A stretch of DNA of 64,000 bases from Ariolimax columbianus (taxonomy: Eukaryota > Mollusca > Gastropoda > Stylommatophora > Arionidae). Location of the stretch: NCBI GenBank assembly GCA_036924085.1, contig JAVGWX010000003.1:124524474-124588473 (forward strand), in the 5' to 3' direction. The translations under genes and the position numbers were made by a program. The notes below the pieces were generated by a model. That model worked only from the letters and a program-made list of their open reading frames with translations, ran no database searches and was not told where the DNA came from. Shown piece after piece: positions 1-12,300 of the stretch; the stretch's first letter is position 1; the number at the start of each line of letters is the position of its first letter.

Positions 1-604
1 GTAATCAAACAGAATCACATTGTGATGCAGATTTGAATTGTGAATTGGGAGTAGTAAAACAAGAATCACATTGCAATTACATGAATATGGCGCTTAAGAA
101 TGATGGTATTGCCAGAGACAGCTAATCAGCCGTGAGCACTATCAGTAAGATACAGGGACCATCAGCAAACACGTCCTTAGCTACTTAGCAAAAGAAATGC
201 AACACCTATGGGTCTGTCCAAGGTGTTCTGATAAACATTATTACGAATACAAATATTAGAGCCATAAATATACTGGCAGTGACAGGAAAATTGAGAGTAA
301 TGGCAGCAAAGGGAATTTAGTTAAATTAATTAGCATGAGCCGCTCATGTCCCTAGAACAGTGAATATTCTGCGCCTTTTATCTTCAAAATAAAACGTGTA
401 TGATTCATAACAGTCTATAACAGTTACAAAACGCGTACTTTTATCACGGGATGAAACGACGTGAAACATAAATGTGTGCCACATCAAGTTTTTCTTTAAA
501 TGGAACTTTGCGCCGTTTCTTTTGTAGCGGTCTTCAGTATTTCTTCTTACATCCTGGGACATGCTTGAGAAGGTGGACCAAGATCCTCCCGAGTGTAGTG
601 CAAC
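1..604. other. Left-edge sequence, no gene recognised
   Basis: AT-rich unique-looking DNA. A minus-strand reading frame open from 1384 down to 344 runs out of the adjacent 39-bp array into this stretch. Its last ~85 residues (about 344-604) are not repetitive and I do not recognise them. No splice-supported exon or RNA gene seen. Confidence 0.5.
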
Positions 605-1345
605 GTGAGGCTTCACGGTAAACTCATATCCATAGAAGTAACAGTGAGGCTTCACGGTAAACTTATATCCATAGAGGTAACAGTGAGGCTTCACTGTAAA
701 CTTACATCCATTGAGATAACAGTGGGGCTTCACGGTAAACTTACATCCATAGAGGTAACAGTGAGGCTTCACTGTAAACTTACATCCATAGAGGTAACAG
801 TGAGGCTTCACGGTAAACTTACATCCATAGAGGTAACAGTGAGGCTTCACGATAAACTTACATCCATAGAGGTAACAGTGAGGCTTCACGGTAAACTCAC
901 ATCCATATAGGTAACAGTGAGGCTTCACGGTAAACTCACATCCATAGAGGTAACAGTGAGGCTTCACGATAAACTTACATCCATAGAGGTAACAGTGAGG
1001 CTTCACGGTAAACTCACATCCATAGAGGTAACAGTGAGGCTTCACGGTAAACTTACATACATAGAGGTAACAGTGAGGCTTCACGGTAAACTTACATCCA
1101 TAGAGGTAACAGTGAGGCTTCACGGTAAACTCACATCCATAGAGGTAACAGTGAGACTTCACGATAAACTTACATCCATAGAGGTAACAGTGAGGCTTCA
1201 CGGTAAACTCACATCCATAGAGGTAACAGTGAGGCTTCACGATAAACTCACATCCATAGAGGTAACAGTGAGACTTCGCGATAAACTCACATCCATAGAG
1301 GTAACAGTGAGGCTTCACGGTAAACTCACATCCATAGAGGTAACA
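605..1345. repeat. 19-copy minisatellite, 39-bp unit
   Basis: Nineteen head-to-tail copies of a 39-bp unit with no length change (741 bp = 19 x 39). Because 39 is 13 codons, frames stay open on both strands. The minus strand reads a 13-residue unit, HCYLYGCEFTVKP, with a paired-cysteine spacing; the plus strand reads RLHGKLTSIEVTV. Copies differ by a few substitutions (E/K, T/I and P/S on the minus strand), none making a stop. Neither frame opens with ATG next to the array, so a simple satellite is more likely than a protein gene. Confidence 0.95.
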
Positions 1346-1510
1346 GTGGCAATCCTCAACTCGTTGTCCAGCCTCATGTAACACAACCTGTTTGCATGAG
1401 CACGAACGTGGACGTATATTTCACTTGTCCCTGATTACTCTTAGCTCTCAGTTTATAGGTTTAATGGTCTGAAAAATTAGAACTCGCAAAAATCAAACAG
1501 TTATGGCAGA

Positions 1511-1703
1511 AACTGATTACCAGTGATATAGCGACCGGCCGTGCGCATTATGTGTATAGGAAACCTATACATGTAGTATTTATTTATACCATAGAATAAC
1601 TGATTACCAGTGATATAGCGACCGGCCGGGCGCATCATGTGCATAGTAAACCTATACATGTAGTATTTATTTATACCATAGAATAACTGATTACCAGTGA
1701 TAC
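1511..1703. repeat. 87-bp direct repeat, about 2.2 copies
   Basis: Units begin at 1511, 1598 and 1685 with AACTGATTACCAGTGATA. The third copy stops after about 18 bases. The first two differ at only a few positions. Confidence 0.9.
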
Positions 1704-2920
1704 AGGGACAGAAAGAAGATCAAATGACAATGTCCTCACTGAAGTAGGCTCACAAAGATAACTATCGAAAAATGATACAAAAACGACGAAAAGTATATAT
1801 CCTCAACGAGAAAATTAACGTACCAGTTTTTTTTGTGCATGTTTTTATTTTCTGTTTGAAAATTGTAATGTAATTTCCTATCGATACATTCTTGGCCGTT
1901 ACTAGAAGCCATATAATTGTCGTAGTACAGTCTGAGTGTGAAGTGACCTTTCACTGACCTTCAAAATTATATAAACGATTATCCGGACAGCTTCTCACAA
2001 TTCACGTCCTGATCACAAAATTGACCATCCTTACTTCCTTTCCGTGTCCAAGCATCACGCTATGGATTATGCATCCAGTATCCAGCAACATGGATTGCCT
2101 TGGCATTTGCCTCCAGCATGTCACACGTATTGCATGTTTCCTGAAGGTTGGGGCAGGTCATTAGGTGGTCTGGGTCCTGTATTGCGCCACAATCACATGT
2201 GTCATCTGTGTAGCCCCATCTTTTGATATTCCTCTTGCACCGTGATACACACCAGTTCGGATTCTGTTCAACGACTTCCGTGTCGTGTATGGTAGATGAT
2301 GTCCGGGGACAGGTTCCTTCTGAAGTTCCACCTCTCGATGTGGCGACTTTCAGGGTTTGTCTGTGTGGGCTATGTTGATTTTTAGGAAGCTATGTCTGAA
2401 TATGGGTTTTGTGTTTTGTACCTAATGTCCAAACATTGGGCGCCTTGTGTCGTGCTCCTCTGTTTTTCTCGTTTGGTTTCTACTGACGCTTCTTTGAATC
2501 TCGGGTGGTGTTATGCCAATTATAGGGTATATTTTATCAATGGGAGTGGGTTTTAGGCATAGTGATACTATCCGACCCGTTCCATTTATTGCTGTATCAA
2601 CTAGTTCCGCATGAGCAGAGTTTTTCTAGACTGGCGCAGCGTATTCAGCTACAGAAAAAACATATGGCAAGTGCAGATGTCCGAAGGACTGATGTATGTG
2701 CCCCCATGTTGTGCCGTTTAGTTTTCGGATGATATTATTTCTTGCGTGTATCTTACGCTTTGTTTCTTGGCAGTGCGTCATATAGGACAGTGTGCGGTCT
2801 AACTTCAGGCCTAGATATTTGGGAGCCGTGCAGTGCTCAAGCTGCACCTAATCTGAAGTTTTTCTTCTTGAGTCTCTGTTTCTCAGGTGGTAGGCACATA
2901 CCTGGGTTATACTAGGATTT

Positions 2921-3544
2921 GTCCTGTTTACAGATGTAGTTACAGCACTAAAAAGCCAAAAAAATACTGAACTTAATGATTTAAGAGCAGTACTCTGTCA
3001 ACTATGCCAGCAGTCCGCACCAAAAAGAGTAGTGGTAAAGTGGGTTCCATCCCACTGTAACATCCGAGGCAACGAGAAGGCAAAAGAAGGTGCAAGACTA
3101 CCACAACCAGATTCTAGTGTGACCTACGAAGAGTCCAAAAGGCTTATTAGGGCCAGATACATGACCAAATGGGAAACAGAACATACTGGCTACACAAAAA
3201 ATGATGCCTATTACCAGTTGAACAGAAGAGAGCAGGTCGTTGTCTTCAGACTCCGCACAGGCCACAACAGACTGAGGTACCACCTATTCAATAAACTGAA
3301 GATAGGTGGCACTGATGAATGCACTTGTGGTACAGGGAAAATGACCGCTGAACATCTGCTGCAAAACTGCCCGAAATACGAGGACCAGAGAAAGCACATG
3401 TGGCCATCACCAGTGGCAACACTAGACAAGCTCTATGGCAGTGTCGACAGCCTCAGGATGACCGCTGCTTTCTTCGAAAAAATACAGGTTGACGTCTGAC
3501 AGCGTACGAAGAAGAAGAAGAAGAAGAAGAAGAAGAAGAAGAAG
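2921..3544 (+). mobile_element. LINE I-A copy, 5'-truncated, RNase H C-half and GAA tail
   Basis: Starts inside the RNase H domain (LFTD-type strand), passes through WVPSHCNIRGNE and the CTCGTGKMTAEH...C zinc-like segment, and ends in VDV-stop, CAGCGTACGAAG and a (GAA)n run of about 40 bp. The RNase H exit region has lost codons (NEKAKEG against NEEADRLAKEG in sister copies). ATACTAGGATTT (2909-2920) and ATACTGGGATTT (3545-3556) flank it as a 12-bp target duplication with one mismatch. Confidence 0.9.
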
Positions 3545-3898
3545 ATACTGGGATTTAGTTTAAGTTGATTCTTATGGCAGTATTCTGCAAGAACATTGAG
3601 AGACTTGACAGTTTGATTTCAACCTCCTCAAACCTTTTTCCTTGGGCAGCAACTGCTATGTCATCAACATAGATGAATTTCCCTGTGTCTGTATCCACGG
3701 GTTGGTCATTAGTATTAGTATTATTAGTGAATTGACGCACAAGTACCTGACATAGAATCATCTGTTCTGAAGGAGACATTTGATATTGGTCAGACGACAG
3801 TCTTTTGTCATGGTGTATAGCTTTGATAGAAGTCTCCGATAGTTTATGGTGTCATACGCTGCACTTAGGTCAATATAGACCACTCCTGTGACCTGTTT

Positions 3899-4158
3899 TT
3901 TGTGTGTGTTTTTTTTTGCGTTTGCCTTATTTTTCTAATCCCCAAAGCGGTGTGCGTTGCACTGTGTTTTTATTTTTGCGCCTGTCGGCCCAGTGCATCC
4001 GACTTCAGCATGCATTTTATGTAAGGGTCTGCTTCCTCCTGCATTTTCTAAGGGTTTGCTTCCCCGGGGTAACCGCCGGTGCTGTGATGGGGATCAAACC
4101 CATCACCTTCGGATTGTGAGCCGTGCCACTTAACCACTAGGCCACGCCGTCCCCTTTT
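3899..4158 (-). mobile_element. SINE-A copy (tRNA-derived head, A-rich tail)
   Basis: The minus strand begins with a tRNA-like head: box A-like TGGCCTAGTGGTTAAGTGG and box B-like GGTTTGATCCC. The central block containing GCTGAAGTCGGATGCACTGG follows, then a poly-A tail (the T run near 3909). CTGTGACCTGTTT (3886-3898) and CTGTGACCGGTTT (4159-4171) are its target duplication, inside the older LINE relic. Confidence 0.9.
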
Positions 4159-4339
4159 CTGTGACCGGTTTGCGTTCGTACACATTTTCTATTAATTGTG
4201 TTAGGTTAAGAATTTGAGTGCTGTAAGATCTTCCCAAAATTGACATGAGAACTGTTTACTGGCGATATGTGCTTATTTTGACATTCATTTCGTTCAGAAG
4301 CAAACTACTGGAAGGATGCCACGCACGGCGTTAAATTGG

Positions 4340-5260
4340 ATGTTACGAGCCGGTGACGTGTTGGAAGGAGGAATGTCTGTCTGTAACAGCAAGACAATTT
4401 GATTTGACAGACTATCGACTGTGTTTACATCGCTACCAGACTACTGGGACTGTTTCTGACCTGTCCCGCAGGGAACGTCCTCGATTAACGACCAGACGAC
4501 AGGATCGTTTCATCACTGTCGCACATCTACGAAACAGATGTCAGTCAGCAACCATCACTGCTAGCACCCTCCCCGGACTGAGAAGAATAAGTTCAACTAC
4601 TGTCAGGAACCGAATGTGCGAGCAAGGCCTACGTCCAAGACGCCCTGCTATTCGTTCACCTCTGCTGCCATGGAAAAATGATGCCGCGATACTAGCCTGG
4701 GCCAGACAACATCTGAGCTTTAGGAACGCTCTGTAGGACAGAGCACTGTTTGCTGGCGAGTGCAGGATCAACCTTTCAAGCGCCGATGGTCGCCAGAGAG
4801 TATATCGTCGACATGGATAGCGCTACGCCAAAAACTGCATTCAAGAGCGAGCTCGTCGTGTAGGGATTATGATCTGGAGAGGCATCTGCACTAATCATCG
4901 GATTACCTTTTTATCTTAGACTGTGCTGTTACCGGCTTGTGATACCGTGATGAGATCGTGAGGAACCACATCGCGCCTTTGCGCTGAACCATGCACCAGG
5001 CATTGTGCTTCAACAGGACAATGCCCGTCCGCATGTTGCCAGAGTCGTGCATGATGATCTCCATGCCAGAAACATTGCAATCTTGTCATAGCCAACAATT
5101 TTCTGTCATCTGTCATCAATTGAACATGTCTGGGACGAGCCGTAACGTCGACTTCAGCAACGACTGCATCCACCGCAGATTGTATGGCAACTTCGCTGCA
5201 TTCTATCCACGAGGCGCAGATGCCAAGCCGTGGTGGACACAAGTTGTCTTGCGCATTGTA
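4340..5260 (+). pseudogene. Tc1-like transposase pseudogene
   Basis: The 4353-4736 frame contains helix-turn-helix features typical of Tc1/Tc3 transposases: a TTRRQDRFITVAHLRNR stretch, a TVRNRMCEQGLRPRRP stretch and a WARQH end. Further pieces of the catalytic half follow to about 5250 in other frames, including a TVTGL.YRDE-like strand and sequence resembling the region after the second catalytic Asp. Several stops and frameshifts separate the pieces, so it cannot make a transposase. I did not find convincing terminal inverted repeats. Average length for the family is about 340 codons, which the span fits. Confidence 0.75.
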
Positions 5261-5484
5261 ATTTTTTTTTTAAATTACCCACATGCTCTCAGACACTGCG
5301 GAGACAATCACACGAGACCTGAAAATCCCTTTCCAGTTGTTTCAGTTTCGAACTATGGAATAACGTTTCTTCTCCCCAAATTTCGTTGTTTTTTGGAAGA
5401 TAAATTACAATTCTATATTGAAAAACATTACCTAGTAAGTTACTTTTTGCGCTGGATTTATTATACATTGTTATTGTTTTCTAG

Positions 5485-5547
5485 CTGGAACTGGAGATAC
5501 TGAACCAGTCAGCCACAGACATCAATAGACTTGAAAAGGAGATGGAT
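5485..5547 (+). CDS. SH3BP5: SH3BP5-like, first exon seen
   Basis: TTTTCTAG precedes and GTAAGT follows. Encodes 21 residues including LNQSATDINRLEKEMD, the conserved start of the family's coiled coil. Phase 0 on both sides. Confidence 0.9.
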
Positions 5548-6331
5548 GTAAGTTAATTGTCAAAATACTAATTTCTTGTCTAGATGTTAACAATTTGGAC
5601 TTTTGATGGATGCAAACAATTATAGCTCAGTTACTGTACTGGGACAAAAACAAAATGACAAAAATGTTATGACCACAAGGCCTTCCTCAGTGTTAAAGAA
5701 CAAATGAAAACAACTAACGAACAATAACAAAAACAATGAAAATGGATGATGTGACAGCAGATTCTACTTTTAGAAACATCTATGTCAGCATATTTTATTT
5801 AACTAGCTGTGGCATTAATAGAAAAATCAATATCAACTGATATACTTTTTAATGATTAAAGAGGAGATTTTCATATTATTGTCATCGTTTAGTCTGCATT
5901 ATATGCACCTGATGTTGATAAATAATAACAGTTGCAAGAGACTTCTTCTGTATCTGAAAAATATGAGTGTATGCAAGAGAAATCACATTGTGAAATCAAG
6001 TTGTTAAATATGTATATATGAGTGTATGCAAGAGAAATCACATTGTGAAATCAAGTTGTTAAATATGTATATATGAGTGTATGCAAGAGAAATCACATTG
6101 TGAAATCAAGTTGTTAAATATGTATATATGAGTGCATGCAAGAGAAATCACATTGTGAAATCAAGTTGTTAAATATGTATATATGAGTGCATGCAAGAGA
6201 AATCACATTGTGAAATCAAGTTGTTAAATATGTAATAATGAGTGTAGTTGTGTATTTTCACATCTCTGCATTTCCTCTTCAGTTCTATTTCAATGTCTCT
6301 CTCTCTCTCTCTCACACACACTCTTTCTCTC

Positions 6332-6370
<39 letters not shown>

Positions 6371-9300
6371 TTCTCTCTCTCTTCTCTCACACAGCAAACA
6401 TTTATTCTTTATCTAGGTCAAATTTTGACATTTTACAAATATTTTACAATATTGTTTACGTTCAAAATTAAAATCCTTAATTAGAAGGATATTTTCTGAA
6501 AGAGTGAAATAAAAATTACAACAGATCAGAAATGATGGCATACCAGTAGGTAGGTATATAAACATTACCAGACTACAGATATCATGTATTGATACTGAAA
6601 TGTTTGGAAGATATATCAAAACATTTTCTGTTGTTTCTAGGAAGCTAGGGCTAAGTATCAGTCTACTTTCCTGGAGTCTTCCCAACTATTGAAACAGTTC
6701 AAGAAAAAATCTGGCAATAGTATCAAACAAGCCCGGCCATATTATGAATTGCAGGAGGCAGCAAGAGAGGTAAACATGTATTATTATTATTATTATTATT
6801 AATATTATTATTATTATATATATAAATAATAGTTGTCCATCACAAGTGATGAAGACCACTCTCTTTGTTCAGCCGTGTGGACAGTCGTATCTCTTGCTGT
6901 GTCCGCTGAAATGGGTGACTTGCGCGGTGATTTGGATTAAAGTGAGGAAGAAACTGCGCCTTTTGTCAACCTCACTCACAGAGCCTAAGCTACCTTTTGC
7001 AAGTGGCAAGACATTCATCGAGACGACTGGAGAATAGCATAGGATGCAGATTTTGTCTCAGGGTTACCACCGAAGCCTTTCCGTAAATATGTAACCCGCA
7101 GGGTAGAAAGGTGGGATGGCATCTAACGCAGTTTGTCGTGCCTTTTCGATAACCACAAGAGGTCGTATGGACAACACTCAGCGTGTGAGTGAGTCTGGCA
7201 TCTCTCCCCAGCTGTATTCATCTCATCATAGTAGCATCTAAAATTCCCACACGCCAAATTCGTGAAGGTGAACCGGCAGAACTAACCCGTGAAATACGAC
7301 ACAGGTATAAGCATAGTGCCATTCAGCCGTCGTCCAGACCAGGATAAACGGATGGAAGAAATCACAAAAAAAGAACGAAATAACAAGTCCCGACGGAAAA
7401 CAACACTACGTTTCCGTGAACACAAGTGTAAGTCGTCGACTAGTGTGAATTCCAGGCAAATCCGTGGTCTGGTGGCATGCAAAATGATCCAAAACAGAAG
7501 AGAAATGTAGACTCGCAGCCAGTTATGGCTATATATACAGAGAGAGAGAGAGATGAACAGACAGAGCTGATTTTGTAGGTTCTATGTACACAGCAGATAT
7601 AGTGCAATCTATGTCTGCACTAATATGATTATTATTGTTTTATACAGTGCACTATTTTGCACAGATAGAGAATTAGATATGACAGTAATGTTTATTCTTG
7701 AGTGTAAATCTATAATTGAGTATACCCCTAATGTAGTGTATAATCTGACAGAGGTACAGTTTGATTTTCATAGCTTTCTGCAGAATGATTCACCTATGTA
7801 AGTCGAGGGCTGTGTACAATATGAGTTTATTTTTATTTTTATCAACTCAGACACAACAGGCTAATCACCTGTTTGTCTAAACAACTGATTATTATAAGTA
7901 TATACATAAAGAATTCCAGACAGCGATATATCTGGCAAATCTTTACACAACAATGTATAAGAAAGCTTTTTAGAAAGATCAACTAACAACTCTCTTGTAA
8001 TAATGGTAGATAAGTATAATCATGGTTTACATTAATTGAAAATATATAGAGAAGGAAAAGTTCTTAGATACTTATCCTTTGTCTTCATTGTAGGAATGGC
8101 TACCACAAATTATTAGAAAAAGAGCGTAAAAAAGTGAACAGTTTTGTACTGCAATGTCTGCCAAATAACAAGTTAAAAGACTAAAGCATCAGCATTCACC
8201 AAATAGGTTAAACACTATTTTTATTATTTATACAAAGGAAAGAGAGAGTGAGAGACAGAAAAGAAAACTCTATTAAGTGATTCCATCAGTAAAAAGAGTT
8301 ATGGACTAATTAGCCAAGGCTAAAATGGTTGGTTGATTTATGGAAAACATTTTATGGGATGGGTTAATTAGATGTCTTTGGTTGAAAATTCAGTTCAAAT
8401 TGCCATAAACGTATTCATAATTGAATTGATTGGCTGAATTAGATTTATAAGAACAATTATTGTCCGAACAAATACATAGACAGTGATGTTGTGACTTACA
8501 CATGCAAACAAATGGTCTGGCAGCTGATTATATAGAAAGTTGTGATGGTGGTGAGCGTGTGATTTGTGAAACTGCTTCAACACCATACTGAGGTCACAGC
8601 ATTATTGGAGGTGGTTCTGTCATGCAATGAGCAGCACAGTGAGAACTTAATATCACATGGAATAGGTGGCTAATTTGCCACATGGATAGAACATTGGTTA
8701 ATGGAAAGAAGGCATAGAGTGGGCATAAATTAGGAATACTCTGAGTGATGTGATGCAACGAATGGAATGCCACAGGGTTCGGTTTTGGGACCAATTTTTG
8801 TTCTTGATATATATAGATGATTTGGACAATGATATTGGATCCATGATTGCAAAAATTTGCGGATTACACAAAAATATGCAAAAGTGTTTCATCTAAAGCA
8901 GAGGTGCATATATTGAGGTCGGATTTAGATAAAATTCGGGAATGGTCTGAGAGCTGGTCAATGGAGTTTAATGTAGATAAATGTACAGTCATCCACATGG
9001 ATAGATCCAATATGGAAAATAATTACAGAATGGGTGAGAACAATATTAGGCAGATCGTAAAGCAAAATGACCTAGAGGTTATAATAGATCATACAGGTAA
9101 GATGAGTGAGCAAGTCCTAGGAGCAGTGAAAATGGCAAATTAGCTATGATGATAAGAAATATTAAACATAGGAGTAAGGAAGTGATAGTCAAACTTTATG
9201 AAGCATTATTTAGACCTAGATTGGAGTACTGTATACATATGGGGAGTCCTTATCATAGAGGAGATATAAACTGATAAAAAGATTCAGGAGTTATAGTTAT

Positions 9301-12300
9301 GAGGAAACTCATAAATACCAGCCTACGGTGTCTAGAAAAGTTATTCTTAGATGAAATGAAGTAACAGAAATTGGCTGCATACAGAAAGAATGCAAGAAGC
9401 TAAGAAGAGATAACTCTCATCTTCTGACAACATGATAATGAAGAGCTGGCGGCAGTATGCTGCTTTGACATTGTTGTTCTCATTCAGTCAGACAAAAGTA
9501 GCTGAGTTTTTTTTTTTTTTTTAAATAAATACTTAATGATAATTATTTTTGTTTATTATTATTGTTAGAATTTCGTTATAGCTATTGGTTTTTTTTTTTT
9601 TTAGACTTCTTGGTCTAGAGACACTTGTTTGAACCCTGGTAAGGCCTATGGTTTTTTTTTGGGGGGATAAGATAATAACCCAGCCTGCTCACTGTCCAGA
9701 GACTTTTCAGGCAGGCGGCATTGATTCGTCAATTCAATAAATCCTCTAGGAAGACCTACAAAATAGTAAAATGCCATAATAATGGTATGTTAATTCAAAC
9801 AAGTTTTTGTTTTAAAAATTAACACAACTCAAATAAATTCATATTTACTTGCTTACTTGCATTTATTTTGTGCCAGAACTGTGTTTGGATTGTTCTTTTT
9901 TTTTCTCTCATGGGGTGTGTTAAAAAAGTATCCAACCTTTGGGCCCAGAAAATACAATTACTCGCCTGTAGGTTTAAAACCCTAATCCCTTTCAAAGTAC
10001 TCTCCTTGGGAGTCTACACAATTCTTCCATGGGTCCCACCATTGTTGGAAGCATTTCATGAAGGCTTCTTTGGAAATGGAGTACTGCTGGGTCATCACAT
10101 TCTGCATAATGTATTCTCGTGACTCAAATTTGGTCCCTTTCAGCAAAATTGTCAGCTTGGGGAACAGTACAAAATTGCAAGGAACCATGGTAAAAATGGG
10201 AGCCTGGCAAACGATAGAAATGTGTTTGGCCAAGAAAGTCTAAATCAGTTGTGAAGAATGGACGGTTATGTTGTCATGATGGAGCTACCAAGTTCCTGTT
10301 GTCCACAGGTCTCATCATTTGCACCAAACAGCATCTCAAAGGCGATGGATGACCTCCAGGTTGTACTCTTTGGTAATGTTTTTACTTTGTTGTGCATACT
10401 CGTGATGCACAACCCCACGAAAGTAAATGGAAACAGTCAACATGACTATGACATTGCTGTGCACCTGCCTTTCAGCCTCAGGGATGATGAATGTCTACAC
10501 TGCGATGACTGTAGCTTGGTTTCCATATCATAACCAAAAACTCACAATTCTTTCCTAGTGATCACAGTGGTCAGGAATTCGAGGATCATCATTTGTGCAG
10601 TCCAGCATATCCTGTGAGGCTTCCAGATGGAGTTGCTTCTGCTACATCGTTTGCAGCTTCGGCATGATTTTCGTGGACCAAATCCTCACTCAAAATGGAG
10701 TGCACAAAATCAATGTTTATCCGCACTTCATTCACAAGTTCTTGAATGGTGACACAATAGTTCTTTAAGACCAATGTCCAATGTCCTTACTTGTTCAATG
10801 ACTTCATCATTTCAGCTTGTTGAGGGCCAACCGGAACGTGATCCACTCTCCACCAATGTGTGGCCATATTGAAAGCAATTGTATTACTCCTTAATTTGTG
10901 TGATGCTCATGGCATTGTCACCGAAAGCCTGTTGAATCTTCAAAATGGTTTCCACTTGTGTTTCGTCTAGCTTTTGGCAAAATTTTATGAAACACTGCTG
11001 CTCAATTCTTTCCGTCATTTCACATGGTGAATGAAAACCGATGGGTGCTCACTACACTCAATACTGAAAAGCTGACTGCCAGCGACTGACGTAATCTGTG
11101 GACAGGAAAAAATTAATGCATGCACATGACTACCTTCTATATCTCTCTGCTGAAGATCAATACACATTCTTCATTTGTTTTCGTGGAACAAATTAAGGTC
11201 GGATACTTTTTGAACACATCTCGTACGTATATTTTTCACCAAGACTGTGTTTTTATTGCTCTTATTTTATAAATTCCTGGTTAGGGATATGCAAAGTCTA
11301 AGTGTATTGTAACACTTTAATTTTTTTTTAAACATTGTCACATATCTTTTTCAATGAATGACATAAATAAATATTATAAATATATGCAATTGACTGGATT
11401 GCTCACAGCTTCATTTTAAGAAATATGTGTCAATACTTAATTTTGCAAATTGAGTTTGATGAGCAAATGTAACAAACAGAAACAAAAAAGCTAGAATATT
11501 GAGCTCTTAGTTATAAATAGGCATTCAATACAAGAACATATTGTTTGCAGTTCAACATTTTTAATGCAAACAATTTCTCAAACAATTTCTTGTTCCAAAT
11601 TGGCAGGCACAGATTGAAGCCTTGAGATCAGCCAGAAAGTTTCAGACATCGAATGGTGTGTATCTTGCAGCAAAGGAGACAATCTCTTTAGCTGAGCTGC
11701 GCCTCATGGATGACAAAGCAGCCAGTTTGTCTGCAGCATGGCAGGAAATGCTTAACCATGCTCTTTTGCGGGTAATGATTAACATAGACATTTACAATAT
11801 AGTCCTTTATTCTCACATATAAAATCACAATCACTTTAAGTCACACACAGTTAGCAGGAACTTCAGGACTTGATAGATTACTTCTTCCAGGCGTGAAAAG
11901 ATTTTGGTCTCACAATAAGTTTCAACAAGACAAATGTGTTGGGAAAGGAAGTGGATGCTACAGTAACTCTTAACATTGATAAATATGAACTGGTAGCTGT
12001 GCCCCAATTCACATACCAGTGATCCCTCATCAATGACAGGCTGTCTTTACACCCAGAAATAAATTGTATTGACAAAGCTGCACCTACATTTGTTCATCAG
12101 ACAACGCATGTGTGGAAAATTCAGAAACTCACAATTAAAATCAAGGCCATGATAAACTGTAAACTAGCGACACAACACATTCCGTTCTCTGGACTACATC
12201 CTGCTACTTGCAAAGCCCTGTTCAGGGCTTGTAAGTGGGAGATTGAGAACGAACGTAGAAGAAGAAGAAGACTGCGTATATCATCAGCATGCTCCTATAT

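Larger units (their letters stand above)
2000..4228 (-). mobile_element. LINE relic (RT and C-terminal zinc region), interrupted twice
   Basis: On the minus strand, from high to low coordinates, the pieces read in the usual LINE order: a fragment before the first RT aspartate (4158-4228), the RT region with VDLSAAYDT-like and YVDDIAV motifs (3557-3885), the KYLGLKLDRTLSYMTHC thumb region (2626-2908), and a Cys-rich CDCGAIQDPDHLM-like C-terminus (about 2060-2230). Stops and frame changes show it is dead. It is split by a plus-strand LINE (2921-3544) and a minus-strand SINE (3899-4158), so it is the oldest layer here. Confidence 0.75.

Noticed and set aside
344..1384. 346-codon minus-strand frame across the 39-bp array as a protein gene
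   Set aside because: It has no ATG near its start, consists mostly of the satellite, has an equally open opposite strand and lacks splice or promoter support. Kept only as a question in the findings.
3899..4158. tRNA gene suggested by box A and box B
   Set aside because: The tRNA-like part is the head of a repeated SINE with a central domain, A-tail and target duplications. The same applies at 27286, 28462, 44839, 49570, 57377 and 59001.
1..5484. Upstream exon of the SH3BP5-like gene
   Set aside because: I looked for a short exon giving the acidic N-terminus expected before LELEILNQS and found no convincing candidate with a proper donor.
5961..6240. CRISPR-like array (regular 55-bp units)
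   Set aside because: Units are contiguous near-identical copies with no unique spacers, in a eukaryotic intron. The 39-bp and 30-bp arrays are likewise plain tandem repeats.
6238..6484. Ser/Leu-rich short proteins over the CT run
   Set aside because: Translation of a (CT)n microsatellite inside an intron.
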